A stretch of DNA of 64,000 nucleotides from Streptomyces sp. MNU76 (GCF_020982545.1 NZ_JAJKLK010000019.1:62001-126000); one strand, 5' to 3'; numbered from the stretch's first letter, positions 7,982 to 17,202 are shown. Made by a program: numbers and translations. The notes: generated from the sequence alone by a model not told the origin.

Positions 7982-8884
7982 GTGAGGATCAAGCGCACGA
8001 CCCCCCGCAGCGGCATAGCGAGACGGACCCGGCTGATCGCCGTGACCGCCGGACTCGCGGCCGCAGCCGCCGTCACGGTCCCCACCGCCAACGCGGCAGG
8101 CACCCAGACGTTCAGCGCCTCCGAGCTCAAGAGCGCCAGCTCATCGGTGCTCAAGGCCGATGTCCCGGGCACCGCCTGGGCGATCGACCCGGCGACGGAC
8201 AGGCTCGTCGTCACCATCGACAGCACCGTCTCCCAGGGCGAGCTCGCGAAGATCAAGAAGGCGGCGGGCGAGAACGCCGACGCCCTGACGATCAAGCGGA
8301 CCCCGGGCAAGTTCAACAAGTTGATCAAGGGCGGCGACGCCATCTATGCGAGTAGCTGGCGCTGCTCCCTGGGCTTCAACGTCCGCAGCGGGAGCACGTA
8401 CTACTTCGTGACCGCCGGTCACTGCACGGACGGCGCGGGCACCTGGTACTCCAACTCCGGCCGCACCACGGTCCTCGGCCCGACCGCCGGGTCGAGCTTC
8501 CCGGTCAACGACTACGGTCTCGTGCGCTACAGCAACACGTCCATCGCCAAGGACGGCACCGCGGGCAACGTGGACATCACCAGCGCGGCCACCCCGAGCG
8601 TGGGCACGAACGTCATTCGCACCGGCTCCACCACCGGTACCCACACCGGACGCGTGACCGCTCTCAACGCGACCGTGAACTACGGCGGCGGCGACATCGT
8701 CTACGGCATGATCCAGACCACGGTCTGTGCCGAGCCCGGCGACTCCGGCGGCCCGCTCTACGGCAGCAACGGTGTGGCGTACGGTCTGACCTCCGGCGGC
8801 AGCGGCAACTGCAGGTCCGGCGGCACGACCTTCTACCAGCCGGTCACCGAGGCCCTGAGCGCGTACGGCGTCTCGGTCTACTGA
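7982..8884 (+). CDS. sprB: Secreted chymotrypsin-like protease, streptogrisin B type (S1/SGPB)
   Basis: 300-residue preproenzyme. A twin-basic signal peptide ends near TANAAG, a propeptide of about 75 residues follows, and the mature enzyme begins IKGGDAIY. Catalytic residues are visible as His147 (TAGHC), Asp177 (NDYGLV) and Ser255 (GDSGG), with cysteines placed as in streptogrisins; the mature part closely resembles S. griseus protease B. It would be secreted, self-processed, and digest extracellular protein. GTG start with GGAGGG 8 bp upstream. It is monocistronic with a strong terminator. The symbol is borrowed from S. griseus. Confidence 0.88.
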   Translation: MRIKRTTPRSGIARRTRLIAVTAGLAAAAAVTVPTANAAGTQTFSASELKSASSSVLKADVPGTAWAIDPATDRLVVTIDSTVSQGELAKIKKAAGENADALTIKRTPGKFNKLIKGGDAIYASSWRCSLGFNVRSGSTYYFVTAGHCTDGAGTWYSNSGRTTVLGPTAGSSFPVNDYGLVRYSNTSIAKDGTAGNVDITSAATPSVGTNVIRTGSTTGTHTGRVTALNATVNYGGGDIVYGMIQTTVCAEPGDSGGPLYGSNGVAYGLTSGGSGNCRSGGTTFYQPVTEALSAYGVSVY

Positions 8885-8970
8885 GCCGGTAGACCGGCGG
8901 ATCGACAGGCTGAACGGGAGCCGGCGCTCTTCCCCCCGGCGCCGCCCCCACCCAGCCGCAGTCGGCAGCA

Positions 8971-9007
8971 GGCGAGCCCCCGCACACATGGTGTGCGGGG
9001 GCTCGCC
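8971..9007 (+). terminator. Strong hairpin terminator after the streptogrisin gene
   Basis: GGCGAGCCCCCGCACAC and its exact reverse complement flank a 3-base loop (17-bp arms), 87 bp after the protease stop. The slipin relic begins only 18 bp beyond it. Confidence 0.8.
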
Positions 9008-9024
9008 CTCGTTCCGGCGGCGGG

Positions 9025-9864
9025 GTGGTCTTCCGGCTCGGCCGGCTGAGGCCGCAGGTGCGGGAGCCCGGCTTCACGATGATCGTGCCGTTCGTCGACC
9101 GGCTCCAGAAGGTCAACCTGCAGATCGTCACGATGCCCGTGCCCGCGCAGGAGGGCATCACCCGTGACAACGTCACCGTGCGGGTGGACGCCGTCGTGTA
9201 CTTCAAGGTGACCTCGGCTGCGGACGCGATCGTGCGCGTGGAGGACTACCGGTTCGCCGTCTCCCAGATGGCGCAGACCTCGCTCAGGTCCATCATCGGC
9301 AAGAGCGAGCTGGACGATCTGCTCTCCAATAGGGAGAAGCTCAACCAGGGGCTGGAGCTGATGATCGACAGCCCGGCGGTCGAGTGGGGCGTCACCATCG
9401 ACCGGGTCGAGATCAAGGACGTCTCGCTGCCCGAGACCATGAAGCGGTCCATGGCGCGGCAGGCCGAGGCCGACCGGGAACGGCGGGCGCGGGTCATCAA
9501 CGCCGACGCGGAGTCGCAGGCGTCCAAGAAGCTGGCGGAGGCGGCCCAGCAGATGTCCGAGCAGCCTGCCGCGCTGCAACTGCGGCTGCTGCAGACGGTG
9601 GTGGCGGTGGCCACCGAGAAGAACTCCACGCTCGTCCTGCCGTTCCCGGTGGAGTTGCTGCGGTTCCTGGAGCGGGCGCAGGTGGCTCCGCCGGTGCAGG
9701 GGACGCCGACGGTTCAGGGGACGACGGGTGGGCCTGGGGTGTCGGAGCCGCCGGTCGTGCGTAGGTGTGGGCGGTTGGGGGCGGCTGCGGGCGGTGGGTT
9801 CTCGCGCAGTTCCCCGCGCCCCTGCTTTTCGTCGGCCCACGCGAGAAGCCCCATCCAGCCGTAG
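9025..9864 (+). pseudogene. Slipin/stomatin (SPFH) gene lacking its membrane-anchor exon
   Basis: The frame starts inside the conserved SPFH domain (VVFRLGRLRPQVREPG) and continues well conserved through PAQEGITRDNVTVRVDAVVY and the coiled-coil KRSMARQAEADRERRARVINADAE. Bacterial slipins normally begin with a membrane helix and VKQYERG before this point; those about 40 residues are missing, and the DNA there is the protease terminator. A GTG at 9025 could start translation but has no good ribosome binding site. The C-terminus runs through a dispersed Streptomyces repeat. Likely non-functional, or at best a soluble SPFH protein. Confidence 0.7.
9802..9823. repeat. Dispersed short Streptomyces repeat (CGCAGTTCCCCGCGCCCCT type)
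   Basis: TCGCGCAGTTCCCCGCGCC followed by CCT is a short element I recognise as scattered in many copies through Streptomyces intergenic DNA. Here it is read as part of the slipin relic's 3' end (encoding FSRSSPRPC). Confidence 0.55.
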
Positions 9865-10175
9865 ATGATTTTCAGCCAGGACTAGACCTCACCCGTTGTG
9901 GACGAGGTCGTTGCTTCGCGTGTTTGCAGTGCGAATTCCCGTGACCGGCAAGTGGGGCGTTACCGGACGGTAATGACATACGGGGCGTGCGCCCTCGGTG
10001 TGCGCTCGGCCTGAAGTCGACCTTGTGTGCTCCCTGTGCGCCTAGGAATAGTTGTCGCCGCACAGTTGGCATGGACGCGGCGTTTTTACCGTCTGCTGCC
10101 TCCTTGCCCGTACACCTTCCGGCCGAGCGGGGCCCCCACGCCCTTCTCGGTCAACCCCCCACAGGAGGACGCGAG
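9865..10175. other. Intergenic region before the second streptogrisin gene
   Basis: No gene is supported. It contains the palindrome at 9960 and A/T-richer DNA around 10016-10055 (CTTGTGTG, CCTAGGAATAG), where a promoter for the protease is likely. Confidence 0.4.
9960..9973. promoter_or_regulatory. Palindrome TTACCG-GA-CGGTAA
   Basis: Perfect 6-bp arms around GA, about 200 bp upstream of the second protease gene. Its form suits a dimeric repressor; no regulator gene lies beside it. Confidence 0.35.
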
Positions 10176-11255
10176 TTGAAGCACCGACGCATACCCAGGC
10201 GCCGTGCCGTCGTGACAGGTGCGGGTATCACCGCGCTGGTCGCCGCGGGAGTGACCTTCCAGACTGCGAACGCGAGTGAGACCGCACCGACCCCCGAGCC
10301 GAAAGCGCTGTCCATCACGGCGGCCGGAAAGCTCGCCCTGACCCTCGACGCGGACCTCGGCGCCGACGCGGCCGGCACGTACTACGACGCGAAGAGCAAG
10401 CTCCTCGTCGTGAACGTGCTCGACGAGGCCGCCGCCGAGACCGTCGAGGCGGCAGGCGCCAAGGCCCGCATCGTGGAGAACTCCCTCGCCGAGCTGAAGA
10501 GCGCCCGGACGACCCTCAAGGCGGACGCCACCATCCCCGGTACCGCCTGGGTCACCGACCCGACCACCAACAAGGTCGTCGTCACCGCGGACCGCACCGT
10601 CTCCAAGGCCGAACTGGCGAGACTCACCAAGGTCGTCGACGGTCTCGGGGCCAAGGCGGAACTCAAGCGCACCAAGGGCGAGTACAAGCCCTTCGTCGCG
10701 GGCGGCGACGCCATCACCGGCGGCAGCGGCCGCTGCTCCCTCGGCTTCAACGTGGTCAAGGGCGGCGAGCCGTTCTTCCTGACGGCCGGTCACTGCACCG
10801 AGGGCATCTCCACCTGGTCGGCCGGCGGCCAGGTCATCGGCGAGAACGCGGACTCCAGTTTCCCGGGCGACGACTACGGCCTGGTGAAGTACACCGCCGA
10901 GGTCGACCACCCCAGCGAGGTCAACCTCTACAACGGCTCCACCCAGGCCATCTCCGGGGCCGCCGAGGCGACCGTGGGCATGAAGGTCACCCGCAGCGGC
11001 TCGACCACCCAGGTCCACGGCGGCACGGTCACCGGCCTCGACGCCACCGTGAACTACGGCAACGGCGACATCGTCAACGGCCTCGTCCAGACCGACGTCT
11101 GCGCCGAGCCCGGCGACAGCGGCGGCTCGCTCTTCTCGGGGGACAAGGCCATCGGCCTCACCTCCGGCGGCAGCGGCGACTGCACCTCGGGCGGCGAGAC
11201 GTTCTTCCAGCCCGTCACCGAGGCGCTCTCGGCGACCGGCACGCAGATCGGCTGA
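10176..11255 (+). CDS. Secreted streptogrisin-family serine protease with long propeptide
   Basis: 359 residues from a TTG start (LKHRRIPRRR) that has AGGAGGA 7 bp upstream; no ATG or GTG fits the signal peptide better. A twin-arginine-rich signal region and helix are followed by a propeptide of about 130 residues and the mature enzyme beginning near FVAGGDAITGG. The triad is His206 (TAGHC), Asp233 (DDYGLV) and Ser315 (GDSGG). It is a paralogue of the gene at 7982 with a longer prosegment, like S. griseus/S. lividans alpha-lytic-type secreted proteases. It ends in a row of short tandem repeats. Confidence 0.88.
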   Translation: MKHRRIPRRRAVVTGAGITALVAAGVTFQTANASETAPTPEPKALSITAAGKLALTLDADLGADAAGTYYDAKSKLLVVNVLDEAAAETVEAAGAKARIVENSLAELKSARTTLKADATIPGTAWVTDPTTNKVVVTADRTVSKAELARLTKVVDGLGAKAELKRTKGEYKPFVAGGDAITGGSGRCSLGFNVVKGGEPFFLTAGHCTEGISTWSAGGQVIGENADSSFPGDDYGLVKYTAEVDHPSEVNLYNGSTQAISGAAEATVGMKVTRSGSTTQVHGGTVTGLDATVNYGNGDIVNGLVQTDVCAEPGDSGGSLFSGDKAIGLTSGGSGDCTSGGETFFQPVTEALSATGTQIG

Positions 11256-11257
11256 CA

Positions 11258-11290
11258 GTCGGTCAGTCGGTCAGCCGGTCAGCTGATCGG
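11258..11290. repeat. Tandem GGTCAG-type 8-mers
   Basis: After the protease stop the DNA reads CGGTCAGT, CGGTCAGC, CGGTCAGC and then TGATCGGTCAAC, degenerate copies in tandem that reach the stop codon of the convergent gene. No hairpin terminator of usual form is visible. Confidence 0.5.
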
Positions 11291-12376
11291 TCAACCGGCC
11301 GCCGGTTTCTTTTTCAGGGCCGCCATCACCACGGTGATGGCGGCCCCCGCCACTGCCCAGGCGGAGAGCACCAGCAGCGGGCCGGTGACGTCGTTGCTCT
11401 CGAAGTACGCGATCGAGCGGGCCACCCAGACGCCCGCTCCCGGCGGCAGCGCCGGGCCGATCGCCGCCCAGAACGGCGGGAGCAGCGGCGGCGGCAGCGC
11501 GCCGCCCGCGCTCGGGTTGCCCGCGACCACCACCAGCAGGACGGCCACGCCGATGCCGGCGATCCCGAAGACGCACTGGAGCGCCAGGGTGGCCGCGCCC
11601 ACCGCGAAGACGACCAGCGCACCCAGCCCCCACAGCGCCGCCACGCTGCCCGGCAGGGCGCCCAGGACAGGGCCGGCGATGACCGCGCCGCCGAGTCCGC
11701 CGAGGACCGCGAACAGAGCGAGGGCGCCGAGGCGGATGACCCCGCGCCGGAGGTTGGTGGGCCGTGCCCCCGCGCTCATCGCCAGCGCCGACGCGCACAG
11801 ATAGCCGCCCACGCACCAGCCGACGACCAGATAGAAGGACGTGAGCCCGCTTGCGTCCCCGAGGTCGACCGGGGCCACGTCCACCGTCCGCACCGTGCGA
11901 CCCTCGGACCGCTCCAGCGCGGTGACCAGAGTGGTCAGCGCGTTGGCCAGGGTGCGCCCGCCGCCGGAGGCGACCAGCAGGGTGTCGGTGGTGCCGGCCG
12001 GGTCGATCAGTAAGGCGCCGTCGATCTCCCGGTCCAGGATCTGCTCCCGGGCCGCCGCCCGGTCGGCCACCGTACGCGGGTCCAGCGGCTCGCCCGGCAG
12101 GCCCTCCAGCCGGGCCACCGCCTGCTCGGCCGCCGCCCGTGGCGCGACCACACCGAACGGCACGTCCCTGAGCTTCGGGTGGTGCAGTGCCCCCACGTAC
12201 GAGGCGATGAAGAGCAGCTGCAGGGCGAGCACCCCGACGACGAGCAGGGTGGCCCGTGGGGTGACCCCGTCCTTGAGCTCGTCGAGGAAGGACCTGGGGG
12301 CGGGGTCGGTGCCGGTGCCGGTGCCGGAGCCGGAGCCGGAGCCGTGGCCAGGGCCGGGTGCGGCCGTCTGTGTCAT
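11291..12376 (-). CDS. ABC-2/DUF3533-type membrane protein (YhgE/Pip-like)
   Basis: 361 residues: a Gly/Ser/Thr-rich start, one helix (about 45-65), an extracytoplasmic domain of about 110 residues (FGVVAPRAAAEQAV ... GALLIDPAGTTDTLLVASGGG), then five or six helices. This one-helix, large loop, multi-helix layout is that of DUF3533 and ABC-2-type transporter membrane proteins. No ATP-binding partner is adjacent, so transport is unproven. The product could instead act in surface polymer export or phage/secretion functions known for Pip-like relatives. Confidence 0.7.
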   Translation of the reverse strand: MTQTAAPGPGHGSGSGSGTGTGTDPAPRSFLDELKDGVTPRATLLVVGVLALQLLFIASYVGALHHPKLRDVPFGVVAPRAAAEQAVARLEGLPGEPLDPRTVADRAAAREQILDREIDGALLIDPAGTTDTLLVASGGGRTLANALTTLVTALERSEGRTVRTVDVAPVDLGDASGLTSFYLVVGWCVGGYLCASALAMSAGARPTNLRRGVIRLGALALFAVLGGLGGAVIAGPVLGALPGSVAALWGLGALVVFAVGAATLALQCVFGIAGIGVAVLLVVVAGNPSAGGALPPPLLPPFWAAIGPALPPGAGVWVARSIAYFESNDVTGPLLVLSAWAVAGAAITVVMAALKKKPAAG

Positions 12377-12563
12377 GTCCCCACGGTCGGAGCCGGGTGG
12401 CGTTTGCGCAGGTGGGGCGGGGCCGAATGGTTGTCGTACAGAAGTTCGAAAAGTGGTCTATGGTGGAGGTGAGGGGGCTGTGAACTGATGTTCGAGCCGA
12501 GTGGCTGATCGAGTGGCTGAGCAAGTGACTGGGCGACTGGTGGGTCGAGTGCGGGAGGTGCGT

Positions 12564-15500
12564 GTGCCGGGGTTCACGCATCTGCACACCGTCTCCGGGT
12601 TCTCCCTGCGGTACGGGGCCTCGCACCCGGAGCGGCTGGCCGAGCGCGCCTCCGAACGGGGCATGGACGCCCTCGCGCTCACCGACCGGGACACCCTCGC
12701 GGGCGCCGTCCGGTTTGCCAAGGCCTGCGCCGGGGCCGGGGTCCGCCCGCTGTTCGGGGTGGAGCTGGCGGTGGGGGCGCCCGCTCCTTCCGGACGGCAG
12801 GCGCGGCGACGGGCCTCCGTGCGAGGCGGCGCCTTCCTCGACGAGTCGACCCCCCGGGTGACGTTCCTCGCCCGGGAGGGGGCCAAGGGCTGGGCCGAGC
12901 TGTGCAGAATCGTTTCGGCGGCGCATGCGGGCGGTGGCCCGGAGGGGAACAGGAGCGAGGTCCCGCCCCTGCTGCCCTGGTCGGAGTGCGCCGCCGAGGG
13001 CCTGACCGTGCTCCTCGGCCCCGCCTCGGACGTGGGGCGGGCACTGGCCGCGGGGCGCCCCGACCGCGCCGCGAAGCTCCTGCTGCCCTGGCGGGAGACG
13101 TACGGCGACGCCTTGCGCCTCGAAGCGATGTGGCACGGCCGTGAGGGCACCGGCCCCGGCTCGCTGCGGCTGGCCGCCCGGACCGTCGGCTTCGCCGCGG
13201 AGCAGCGGGTACGGCCCGTGCTCAGCAACGCTGTCCGGTACACCGACCCCGGCATGGGCCCGGTCGCCGACGTGCTGGACGCGGCCCGGCGGCTCGTCCC
13301 CGTCGACCCCCGGGGCGAACTGGACTCCGGCGAGGCCTGGCTCAAGGGCGCGGACGCCATGCTGGGCGTCGCCGAGCGGGTCGTGGAGGCCGCCGGGTAC
13401 CGCCGCGACACCGCGTACCGACTGCTGGAGCAGACCCGGGCCACGGCCGCCGAGTGCCTGGTCGACCCGGAGGACGATCTCGGCCTCGGCACCGTCCACT
13501 TCCCCGAACCGCACCTCGTCGGCGCGGGCCGCCGCACCGCCCAGCGGGTGCTGGCCTCGCGGGCTGCGGCCGGGATGGTGCGGCACGGCTACGACAGCCG
13601 GCGAGCGTACTGGGAGCGGATGCATCGGGAGCTGGACGTCATCGCCCACCACGGCTTCGCCTCCTACTTCCTGACGGTCGCCCAGGTCGTCGACGACGTA
13701 CGGAAGATGGGGATCCGGGTCGCCGCACGCGGCTCCGGCGCGGGCTCCCTGGTGAACCACCTGCTGGACATCGCGCACGCCGATCCCGTCGAACACGGTC
13801 TGCTGATGGAGCGGTTCCTGTCCAAACGGCGGGTCGTGCTGCCCGACATCGACATCGACGTGGAGTCCGCGCGCCGTCTGGAGGTCTACCGCGCGATCAT
13901 CGACCGCTTCGGCACCGAGCGGGTCGCGACCGTCGCGATGCCCGAGGCCTACCGCGTCCGCCACGCCGTCCGGGACGTGGGGGCGGCCCTCTCCCTGGAC
14001 CCCGCCGACATCGACCGGATCGCCAAGTCCTTCCCGCACATCAGGGCCCGGGACGCGCGGGCGGCACTCGAAGAGCTGCCCGAACTCAGGCAGTTGGCGG
14101 GGGAGAAGGAGAAGTACGGCCGACTGTGGGAGCTGGTCGAGGCGTTGGACGCCCTCCCGCGCGGAGTCGCCATGCACCCGTGCGGGGTGCTCCTCTCCGA
14201 CGCGTCCCTGCTGAGCCGTACGCCGGTGATGCCGACCAGCGGCGAGGGGCTGCCCATGTCCCAGTTCGACAAGGACGACGTCGAGGACCTCGGGCTGCTC
14301 AAGCTCGATGTGCTGGGGGTGCGGATGCAGTCGGCGATGGCGCACGCGGTGGCGGAGGTGGCGCGGGCGACGGGGGAGCGGGTCGACCTGGACGCGCTCG
14401 ACTTCGAACGGGGCGCGGGTGACCCGGCGACGTACGAACTCATCCGCTCCACCGAGACCTTGGGCTGCTTCCAGATCGAGTCGCCGGGCCAGCGGGACCT
14501 GGTGGGGCGGCTCCAGCCGGCCACCTTCCACGACCTCGTGGTGGACATCTCGCTGTTCCGGCCGGGGCCGGTCGCCGCCGACATGGTGCGGCCGTTCATC
14601 GCGGCCCGGCACGGGCGGGCGCCGGTCCGCTACCCGCACGAGGATCTGGCGGAGCCGCTGCGGGAGACGTACGGCGTGGTCGTCTTCCACGAGCAGGTCA
14701 TCGACATCGTGCACCGCATGACCGGCTGCGGCCGGGACGAGGCAGACCGGGTGCGACGCGGGCTGTCGGACCCCGAGTCGCAGGGGCGGATCCGGGTCTG
14801 GTTCGCGCAGCACGCGGCGGCGAGGGGGTACGACGCCGAGACGATTCGGCGGACCTGGGAGATCGTGGAGGCCTTCGGGTCGTACGGTTTCTGCAAGGCG
14901 CACGCGGTGGCCTTCGCGGTGCCGACGTACCAGTCGGCATGGCTGAAGACGCATCATCCGGCGGCCTTCTACGCCGGGCTGCTCACCCACGATCCCGGGA
15001 TGTACCCCAAGCGCCTGCTGCTGGCGGACGCGCGGCGGCGCGGGGTGCCGATCCTGCCGGTGGACGTGAACCGGTCCGCGGTCGCTCACCGTATCGAACT
15101 GGTGTCCGAGTCAAAGGAGTCGGGGGAGGCGGAGGAGGCCGAGGGGACGCGGGGGCCGAAGGGCCCGGCCGAGGAGAAGGTGTGGGGGATCCGGCTCGCG
15201 CTCTCCGACGTGCACGGCAGCAGCGAGGCCGAGGCGGCGCGGATCGCGGACGGGCAGCCCTACGCCTCGCTGCTGGACTTCTGGGAGCGGGCGCGGCCGA
15301 GCCGACCGCTGGCTCAAAGGCTCGCCCAGGTCGGCGCGTTGGACGCGTTCGGCGCCAACCGGCGTGACCTGCAACTGCACCTGACCGAGGTGCACCGGGG
15401 CGGCCGGGGCGCGGGCGGCGGCCAGCTCCCGTTGTCCGGCGGGCGGCGGACCGCCTCGGCCGGCCTGCCGGACCTGTCCTCCGCCGAGCGGCTCAGCGCC

Positions 15501-16085
15501 GAACTGGGCGTGCTGTCGATGGACGTCTCCCGCAACCTGATGGACGACCACCGGGCGTTCCTCGACGAACTCGGCGTGGTGTCGGCGCGGCGGCTGCGCA
15601 CGGCGCGGCACGGCGAGACGGTGCTGGTCGCGGGCGCCAAGGCGGCGACCCAGACCCCGCCGATCCGCTCCGGCAAGCGGGTCGTCTTCACCACCCTCGA
15701 CGACGGCACCGGCCTGGTCGACCTCGCCTTCTTCGACGACTCCCACGACACCTGCGCCCACACCGTCTTCCACTCCTGGCTGCTGCTGGTGCGCGGAGTG
15801 GTGCAGCGGCGCGGACCGCGCAGCCTCAGCGTGGTGGGCGCCGCCGCCTGGAACCTCGCCGAACTGGTGGAGCTGCGGCGCGAGGGCGGCCTCGACGCGG
15901 TGGCACCTCGGCTGGCGGAGCCGGAGCCCATGGGCACCGGGGGCGACACCGGGCGGCGGATCCGGATGCCCACCGGTTACGAGATGCATCCATGGGCCGA
16001 TCTGCGGCCCGCGGGCGAAGAGCCCTCACAAGGTCCTTCTCGGATACGGAAGTTGTGGCACCAGAGTCCAGGGAGTGCGGGATGA
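12564..16085 (+). CDS. dnaE2: Error-prone DNA polymerase III alpha subunit DnaE2
   Basis: About 1173 residues. The N-terminal PHP domain begins FTHLHTVSGFSLRYGASHPERL; the polymerase core has the catalytic aspartates in LPDIDIDVE (about residues 428-436) and the conserved FQIESPGQR and FRPGP segments; an OB-fold follows near the C-terminus. DnaE2 carries out damage-induced translesion synthesis. The start is put at the GTG at 12564 (GGAGG 5 bp before) because family members start at this GFTHLH segment; frames reaching back to 12501 exist. Its stop overlaps the next start (ATGA), implying translational coupling. I see no clear LexA box upstream. Confidence 0.9.
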   Translation: MPGFTHLHTVSGFSLRYGASHPERLAERASERGMDALALTDRDTLAGAVRFAKACAGAGVRPLFGVELAVGAPAPSGRQARRRASVRGGAFLDESTPRVTFLAREGAKGWAELCRIVSAAHAGGGPEGNRSEVPPLLPWSECAAEGLTVLLGPASDVGRALAAGRPDRAAKLLLPWRETYGDALRLEAMWHGREGTGPGSLRLAARTVGFAAEQRVRPVLSNAVRYTDPGMGPVADVLDAARRLVPVDPRGELDSGEAWLKGADAMLGVAERVVEAAGYRRDTAYRLLEQTRATAAECLVDPEDDLGLGTVHFPEPHLVGAGRRTAQRVLASRAAAGMVRHGYDSRRAYWERMHRELDVIAHHGFASYFLTVAQVVDDVRKMGIRVAARGSGAGSLVNHLLDIAHADPVEHGLLMERFLSKRRVVLPDIDIDVESARRLEVYRAIIDRFGTERVATVAMPEAYRVRHAVRDVGAALSLDPADIDRIAKSFPHIRARDARAALEELPELRQLAGEKEKYGRLWELVEALDALPRGVAMHPCGVLLSDASLLSRTPVMPTSGEGLPMSQFDKDDVEDLGLLKLDVLGVRMQSAMAHAVAEVARATGERVDLDALDFERGAGDPATYELIRSTETLGCFQIESPGQRDLVGRLQPATFHDLVVDISLFRPGPVAADMVRPFIAARHGRAPVRYPHEDLAEPLRETYGVVVFHEQVIDIVHRMTGCGRDEADRVRRGLSDPESQGRIRVWFAQHAAARGYDAETIRRTWEIVEAFGSYGFCKAHAVAFAVPTYQSAWLKTHHPAAFYAGLLTHDPGMYPKRLLLADARRRGVPILPVDVNRSAVAHRIELVSESKESGEAEEAEGTRGPKGPAEEKVWGIRLALSDVHGSSEAEAARIADGQPYASLLDFWERARPSRPLAQRLAQVGALDAFGANRRDLQLHLTEVHRGGRGAGGGQLPLSGGRRTASAGLPDLSSAERLSAELGVLSMDVSRNLMDDHRAFLDELGVVSARRLRTARHGETVLVAGAKAATQTPPIRSGKRVVFTTLDDGTGLVDLAFFDDSHDTCAHTVFHSWLLLVRGVVQRRGPRSLSVVGAAAWNLAELVELRREGGLDAVAPRLAEPEPMGTGGDTGRRIRMPTGYEMHPWADLRPAGEEPSQGPSRIRKLWHQSPGSAG

Positions 16086-17050
16086 CCATCCTCTGCGTAC
16101 GTTTCCAGCTGCCGTCGGGGTACGAGGCGGCCCTGCCCGGTCTCCTCGGTCTGGTCGAGGACTTCACCCCGGTCGTTCAGGCGCTGCCGCCGGACGGCGC
16201 GCTGGCCGATCTGCGGGGCGCCGAACGGTACTTCGGCCGGGACGCCGAGGAGCTGGCCCGGCTGATCCGGATCCGCGCCCTCGCGCTGTACGGCGTCGAC
16301 TGCGTGATCGGCGCCGGGCCCGGACCGCTGACGGCGCGGCTGGCGCTGGGGGCGGCGGTGCCCGGGGCGCCGTGCGCGGTGCCCGAGGACCTCGTCGTGG
16401 ACTTCCTCGCCGAACTGCCCGTCGGCGCGCTGCCCGGCGTCGGTACCGCGACCGCCCGCACCCTGCGCGAGTACGGGCTCGAAACCCTCGGCGGGGTCGC
16501 CTGCGCGCCGCTGTCCACGCTGCAGCGGCTGGTCGGCGCGCGGACCGGCCGTGACCTGCACGAGAAGGCCAACGGCATCGACCGGGGCCGGGTCGTACCG
16601 AACGCCGCCGCCCGCTCTCTCGCCACCGAACAGACCTTCCCGTACGACGAGTTGAACCCCGACCGGCACCGCCGCGCCCTGCTCGCCGGCACCGAGGAGC
16701 TGGGCTCGCGGCTGCGCGCCCTGGAGAAGGTCTGCCGCACCCTGACCCTCACCGTCCGCTACGCCGACCGATCCTCGACAACCCGCACCCGCACGCTCAA
16801 GGAGCCGACCGCGCACTCCCCGGCGCTGACCGCGGCCGCCTACGCCCTGTACGAGGCCCTCGGCCTCCAGCGCGCCCGCGTCCGCGCCGTCGCCCTGCGC
16901 GCCGAGGGTCTCACCCCCGCCGACCAGGCCTCGCACCAGCTCGCCTTCGACCCCGTCGACGAGAAGGTCCGCCGTATCGAGGAGGTCGCCGACCTGGCCC
17001 GCGCCAAGTTCGGCCCGCACGCGGTGATGCCGGGGACGCTGGCCGCGTGA
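16082..17050 (+). CDS. ImuB-like degenerate Y-family DNA polymerase protein
   Basis: 322 residues. The C-terminal two thirds read as Y-family helix-hairpin-helix (LPGVGTATARTLREYGLETLGGVA), thumb and little-finger regions. The palm is degenerate: the first catalytic Asp position reads ILCVRF (Arg7), the second acidic pair reads DG (38-39), and only about 30 residues separate them, so the fingers domain is missing. It cannot be a polymerase. In mycobacteria and Caulobacter, ImuB is a non-catalytic bridge between the beta clamp and DnaE2. The ATGA overlap with dnaE2 supports the same role. No imuA-type gene is beside it. Confidence 0.8.
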   Translation: MTILCVRFQLPSGYEAALPGLLGLVEDFTPVVQALPPDGALADLRGAERYFGRDAEELARLIRIRALALYGVDCVIGAGPGPLTARLALGAAVPGAPCAVPEDLVVDFLAELPVGALPGVGTATARTLREYGLETLGGVACAPLSTLQRLVGARTGRDLHEKANGIDRGRVVPNAAARSLATEQTFPYDELNPDRHRRALLAGTEELGSRLRALEKVCRTLTLTVRYADRSSTTRTRTLKEPTAHSPALTAAAYALYEALGLQRARVRAVALRAEGLTPADQASHQLAFDPVDEKVRRIEEVADLARAKFGPHAVMPGTLAA

Positions 17051-17132
17051 GCCGCCCCCGTCGGTCCCGTCCGGTGACGGTCCGACGTCACGTGTCAGTG
17101 GCTCCGATCATCACTTGAAGTTTTTACTGACG

Positions 17133-17202
17133 CGTAACTTCCCACTTTTTCTACTCGCCCGTAACTTGGCGAATAAGAACAGCATCCTCGTGATCCGGAT
17201 CA
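17133..17202. promoter_or_regulatory. Regulatory region of the lipase gene: CGTAACTT repeats and a palindrome
   Basis: CGTAACTT occurs twice (17133-17140 and 17160-17167) in A+T-rich DNA, and TGATCCGGATCA (17191-17202) is a perfect 12-bp palindrome 48 bp before the lipase start. Spacing suits activator sites plus an operator. No lipR-like regulator gene is adjacent. Confidence 0.4.

Noticed and set aside
12421..12563. LexA box or damage promoter before dnaE2
   Set aside because: Only GTTCGAA and TATGGT fragments seen; no GAAC-N4-GTTC box and no good -35/-10 spacing.
11271..15089. Minus-strand frame of 1272 codons over dnaE2 and the ABC-2-type gene
   Set aside because: Composition (Arg, Gly, His, Pro) and position antisense to a clear polymerase show it is a shadow.
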